Part shown: positions 61,336 through 64,000 of the stretch, piece after piece
How the letters are laid out: each line of letters starts with the position of its first letter
Position numbering within the stretch: the stretch's first letter is position 1
Source: an uncultured Atopobium sp.
Lineage (GTDB): Bacteria > Actinomycetota > Coriobacteriia > Coriobacteriales > Atopobiaceae
NCBI GenBank assembly: GCA_937997345.1
Contig: CALKTD010000020.1
Coordinates: forward strand, 12,897 to 76,896
Reading direction: 5' to 3'
DNA length: 64,000 nucleotides
The notes under the pieces: generated by a model
The model's input: the letters and a program-made list of their open reading frames with translations, nothing else
Databases searched by the model: none
What the model was told of the DNA's origin: nothing
Program-made: the position numbers and the translations under genes

Positions 61336-63057
61336 CTATGAAAGCACCTTCTGTGCAGCCTCGCTAAGCTCGGCGATGCGTGCCTCGGCCTCCTCGCGAG
61401 TTTTACCGTTGGCAAAAAGATAGGCCTTGACCTTTGGCTCGGTGCCTGATGGGCGGAAGATGACCTTGTTGTCTCCCTCAAGCCTGTACTCAATAACATT
61501 GGATGCTGGTAGTGTCTGGGGAGCCTCTTTTTGCAGGCCCGAGACGCGAGGCATTTCTGCGCACTCAGCATAGTCTGTTACGCCAACAACCTTGTAATTG
61601 CCCACCATTTCCAGTGGATTCTTACGCAAGCCACTCATAATCTCAGCCATCTTTGCAGCGCCCTCAGCGCCTGGGTAAGCAGCGTTGACAACACCATTAA
61701 GGTAGTAACCATAGCGCTGGTACAGGGCATCCATTGCCTCGTAGAGGTCCATGTTGCGAGCAGCATACCAAGAAGCCATCTCAACACAGAGCATAGTTGC
61801 AACAATAGCGTCCTTATCGCGAGCATGTGTGCCAACAAGATAGCCGTAGGACTCCTCAAAGCCCATGAGGAAGCGGTCCTCCTCGCCGGCATCCTTGAGC
61901 TGGTCAATTTGGTCGCCAATGTACTTGAAGCCCGTGAGGACGCGACGCATCTCAAAACCACGAGCACGTGCCAAGACGTCGGGCATAGCAGAGGATACAA
62001 TAGTAGAAACAGCTACCTTATCCTGGGGTTTCTCGCCACGCTCTTCAGCCATGGTAAGGAGCCAGTCCATAAGCAGGACGCCCATCTCGTTGCCGGAAAG
62101 CAGCACGTAATCGCCGTTGTGAGGGATTGCAGTACCCATACGGTCTGCGTCAGGATCAGTTGCCACCAAAAGGTTTGGCTTTACCTTGTCAGCAAGCTTA
62201 AGACCCAGCTCAAGTGCCTCACGGAACTCTGGATTTGGATATGAGCACGTTGGGAAGTTGCCGTCTGGCTCTGCCTGCTCTGGCACAACGTCAACGTCAT
62301 TGACGCCAATCTCCTTAAGGATGCGCGTGACACACTCCATACCTGTACCATTGAGCGGCGTGTATACAACCTTGTAGCCGTCGGCAGCCTTAAATCCTGG
62401 AATAGAAACGCGCTTAATAGCCTCGATAAAGTTGTCCAGAACCTCTTCTGGAGTCCAAATGATCAGGCCCTTCTCCAGGCCCTCTTCAAAATCCATAGGC
62501 TTGACGTCAAACGGATTAACGCGAGCAATATTTGCGGAGATCTCTGCTGCGGCCTCGTCGGTAATCTGACCGCCGTTATCGTTGTACACCTTGTAGCCGT
62601 TGTAGGGCGCAGGGTTGTGGCTTGCGGTAAGCACGATACCTGCGGAAGTCTTGAGATAGCGGACGGCAAACGAGAGCGTTGGAACAGGCTCAATACGTGG
62701 GTAGACGTATACACGGATGCCATTAGCTGCCAAAACACCAGCTGCAACCTTCTGGAAATCCTCACCCTTAAGGCGAGAATCCCTTGCAAGAGCCACGGTA
62801 GGATTTTGATAGTGAGCGTTGAGGTAATCCGCAAGACCCTGGGTTGCCTGAGCAACAACGTAGACATTCATGCGGTTGGTGCCAACGCCAATGGTGCCAC
62901 GAAGACCAGCGGTACCAAATGCAAGTGAGCGATAAAATGCGTCGTAGAGCTTATCTTCTACTTCTGGTTTTGCAAGCTCTCCGAGCTCTTTTACCAGGTC
63001 TTCTTCGGTGACGTTTGCACGCCAGGACTCAAATGCTTCCATAACTTTTGCATCCAT
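61336..63057 (-). CDS. Phosphoglucomutase/phosphomannomutase family enzyme
   Basis: This 573-residue alpha-D-phosphohexomutase converts hexose-1- and hexose-6-phosphates or pentose forms. LTASHNPAPYNGYKVY holds the phosphorylated Ser, ATDPDADRMG the metal-binding loop, GFEESYGYLVG the sugar loop, and FRPSGTEPKVKAYL the phosphate loop. The length of about 575 and these motifs match the PgcA/PgmB-type group, which supplies glucose-1-phosphate for nucleotide sugars such as dTDP-rhamnose precursors, or phosphopentomutases. The ATG at 63057 has GGGAG upstream. Confidence 0.92.
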   Translation of the reverse strand: MDAKVMEAFESWRANVTEEDLVKELGELAKPEVEDKLYDAFYRSLAFGTAGLRGTIGVGTNRMNVYVVAQATQGLADYLNAHYQNPTVALARDSRLKGEDFQKVAAGVLAANGIRVYVYPRIEPVPTLSFAVRYLKTSAGIVLTASHNPAPYNGYKVYNDNGGQITDEAAAEISANIARVNPFDVKPMDFEEGLEKGLIIWTPEEVLDNFIEAIKRVSIPGFKAADGYKVVYTPLNGTGMECVTRILKEIGVNDVDVVPEQAEPDGNFPTCSYPNPEFREALELGLKLADKVKPNLLVATDPDADRMGTAIPHNGDYVLLSGNEMGVLLMDWLLTMAEERGEKPQDKVAVSTIVSSAMPDVLARARGFEMRRVLTGFKYIGDQIDQLKDAGEEDRFLMGFEESYGYLVGTHARDKDAIVATMLCVEMASWYAARNMDLYEAMDALYQRYGYYLNGVVNAAYPGAEGAAKMAEIMSGLRKNPLEMVGNYKVVGVTDYAECAEMPRVSGLQKEAPQTLPASNVIEYRLEGDNKVIFRPSGTEPKVKAYLFANGKTREEAEARIAELSEAAQKVLS

Positions 63058-63359
63058 AATGACTCCCAAACCTCAAACAGCTCTCTGTATTTCTTAGTAA
63101 AAGATACTACGCGTATTTTAAGCGAAAAATAACAGATGATTTGGGACATTATGTATGAACTGTCCGCTCTTCGGTGAGTGGAGGTTGGTGCGGGCTGCAG
63201 ACGCGCTGCTCGCAATCACGCGCGGCCGAGGGGGAACACGCATGGCCGAATACCCACGAGTTCTTGATGTATTTTCTTTTCCCCAACCATTTGGCAAGAA
63301 AAACATGGGAAAATATTGCATTAGTATGTATTCAATTCCTACGGGCGAAAGGTGTCCCG
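63058..63359. other. Intergenic region with GC-rich patch
   Basis: About 300 bases lie between the divergent mutase and methyltransferase genes. Bases about 63160-63255 are much more GC-rich than the flanks and could fold, but I recognise no riboswitch or RNA class. The motif variant TTTGGCAAGAAAAA lies at 63290. Confidence 0.4.
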
Positions 63360-64000
63360 ATGTCTCAAGAACTTGAGTTCTTTGCAACGTGTCCAAAAGG
63401 CTTTGAGAAGCTTCTTGCACAGGAGCTAGACAGCCTACGCATCAAAAAGGTGCGCCCTCTTGGCGGACAGGTTGCGTTTTACGGCTCATTAGCCGATGCT
63501 TACCGCGTCTGTTTATGGTCTCGTCTCACGTCTCGCGTCATTTTGGTGCTTGATCGCGTTAGCGCTGCAACTTCAGACGCTCTCTACGAAGACCTCTCCC
63601 ACATTGCTTGGGAAGACCATATTGGTCCGCATGCCACCATTGCAGTGAGCGCTCACGGCACAAATGACCAGCTCAGAAACACCAACTTCATTACCGTCAG
63701 AACAAAAGATGCGATTGTAGACCGGCTTCAAGCAAAGCGCGGAAGCCGTCCTATGGTCAACACGCTTGCACCTGACGTAACTATTGTCGTGCGCGTATCA
63801 CGCAACCGTGCCACAGTTGGCATTGACCTTGCTGGTGAGGCGCTCTTTAAGCGCAGTCTGACTGGCGGTCGAGGGCCGGCACGTGAGTTTGCGCCGCTCA
63901 GGCTGGACTACGCTGCTGCCCTTCTGTATCTACAGGCGCAAACTGCTACGAGTGCACCGGGTTTCTCGCCAGACGTGCTGCTGCCGGCGCTGCTGTTTCC
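63360..64000 (+). CDS. THUMP-domain rRNA methyltransferase (RlmL/RlmK-type), 3' end outside window
   Basis: An ATG at 63360 with AAAGG before it opens a frame that runs off the right edge; 213 complete codons are visible. The protein begins MSQELEFFATCPKGFEKLLAQEL, the usual start of the RlmL N-terminal ferredoxin-like and THUMP region, and ends here with GEALFKRSLTGGRGPAREFAPLR, typical of the junction to the methyltransferase domain. The enzyme would modify a guanine in 23S rRNA (m2G2445 in E. coli). The catalytic domain lies outside the window. Confidence 0.88.
   Translation, partial: MSQELEFFATCPKGFEKLLAQELDSLRIKKVRPLGGQVAFYGSLADAYRVCLWSRLTSRVILVLDRVSAATSDALYEDLSHIAWEDHIGPHATIAVSAHGTNDQLRNTNFITVRTKDAIVDRLQAKRGSRPMVNTLAPDVTIVVRVSRNRATVGIDLAGEALFKRSLTGGRGPAREFAPLRLDYAAALLYLQAQTATSAPGFSPDVLLPALLF

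Larger units (their letters stand above)
634..63970. repeat. Dispersed 8-mer GGCGAGAA / TTCTCGCC
   Basis: Read by eye, the plus strand has GGCGAGAA starting at 634, 4482, 10520, 14102, 18954, 28099, 34540, 35208, 37017, 39109, 43143, 44237 and 62772. It has TTCTCGCC starting at 9579, 11271, 26301, 26488, 29161, 30811, 34946, 47990, 55589, 60140, 61287, 62030 and 63963. Several sites extend to GGGTTTCTCGCC (62026, 63959) or near versions of it (24162, 53651, 10520 on the other strand). The copies lie in different codon frames and also between genes. The coordinates span the first to last copy, not a continuous repeat. Confidence 0.8.

Noticed and set aside
61250..63060. Plus-strand frames opposite the phosphohexomutase gene
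   Set aside because: They are shadows of a clear, motif-complete minus-strand gene and have no domain or ribosome-site support.
1..64000. CRISPR arrays, prophage or toxin-antitoxin modules
   Set aside because: No regularly spaced repeats, Cas, integrase, phage structural or recognisable toxin genes were seen.

Overview
The window looks like a chromosomal segment from an anaerobic or microaerophilic Gram-positive actinobacterium of the Coriobacteriia. I would guess the Atopobium/Lancefieldella group. This rests on moderate GC content, Gram-positive style genes (sortase-anchored surface protein, lgt, long-form hpf, ECF transporter, Lic-type choline genes) and overall protein resemblance. It is an inference, not a species call. 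No phage, plasmid, CRISPR array or rRNA operon is visible. There is one tRNA (Thr, anticodon CGU) and one degenerate IS-like element.

Layout. 1-5.3 kb: 3' end of an unrecognised gene, a terminator, and a 1344-residue cell-wall-anchored repeat protein. 5.3-14.1 kb: HD hydrolase, MetE-like methyltransferase, WYL regulator, HIRAN protein, acetyltransferase, then a tightly overlapping CydDC-like ABC exporter plus YgbA-type gene, and a membrane protein. 14.1-14.8 kb: gene-free repeat region with IS3/IS150-like ends. 14.8-24.3 kb: mostly minus-strand housekeeping genes (glutaredoxin, tRNA-Thr, a DUF523-purine phosphorylase fusion, a SurA_N-like protein, HEAT, NYN/LOTUS, a dehydrogenase with a His/Cys-rich tail, DegV, hpf, a solute-binding lipoprotein, comF). 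24.3-33.4 kb: an ECF vitamin transporter with two DUF4430-type surface proteins, followed by lgt. 33.4-37.2 kb: dcd, a NifU-like gene and a U32 peptidase-family gene.

37.2-55.9 kb is the most distinctive part, a cell-surface glycopolymer locus. It carries all four dTDP-rhamnose genes (rfbC apart from rfbA-D-B), two family-2 glycosyltransferases, DUF2304, a Wzx-like flippase, a DUF6541 membrane protein, two LicD transferases, a LicB-like permease and one protein fusing a winged helix, a LicC-like cytidylyltransferase and a LicA-like choline kinase. Beside them lie an aminotransferase and a cytidylyltransferase-oxidoreductase fusion that may make a second CDP-activated group, and a sulfatase-superfamily membrane enzyme whose N-terminus is frameshifted. 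The likely product is a rhamnose-containing wall polymer carrying phosphocholine and perhaps another phospho-substituent.

55.9-64 kb: tyrS, a class A penicillin-binding protein with a Gly-Thr tail, argR, a C39-like protein lacking its catalytic cysteine, a phosphohexomutase and the 5' part of a THUMP-domain rRNA methyltransferase.

Across the whole window the word GGCGAGAA / TTCTCGCC occurs at least 26 times, about 13 on each strand. Roughly 2 would be expected by chance. It falls in different codon frames, in intergenic DNA and in inverted pairs, so it behaves like a DNA uptake sequence or another genome-wide signal.
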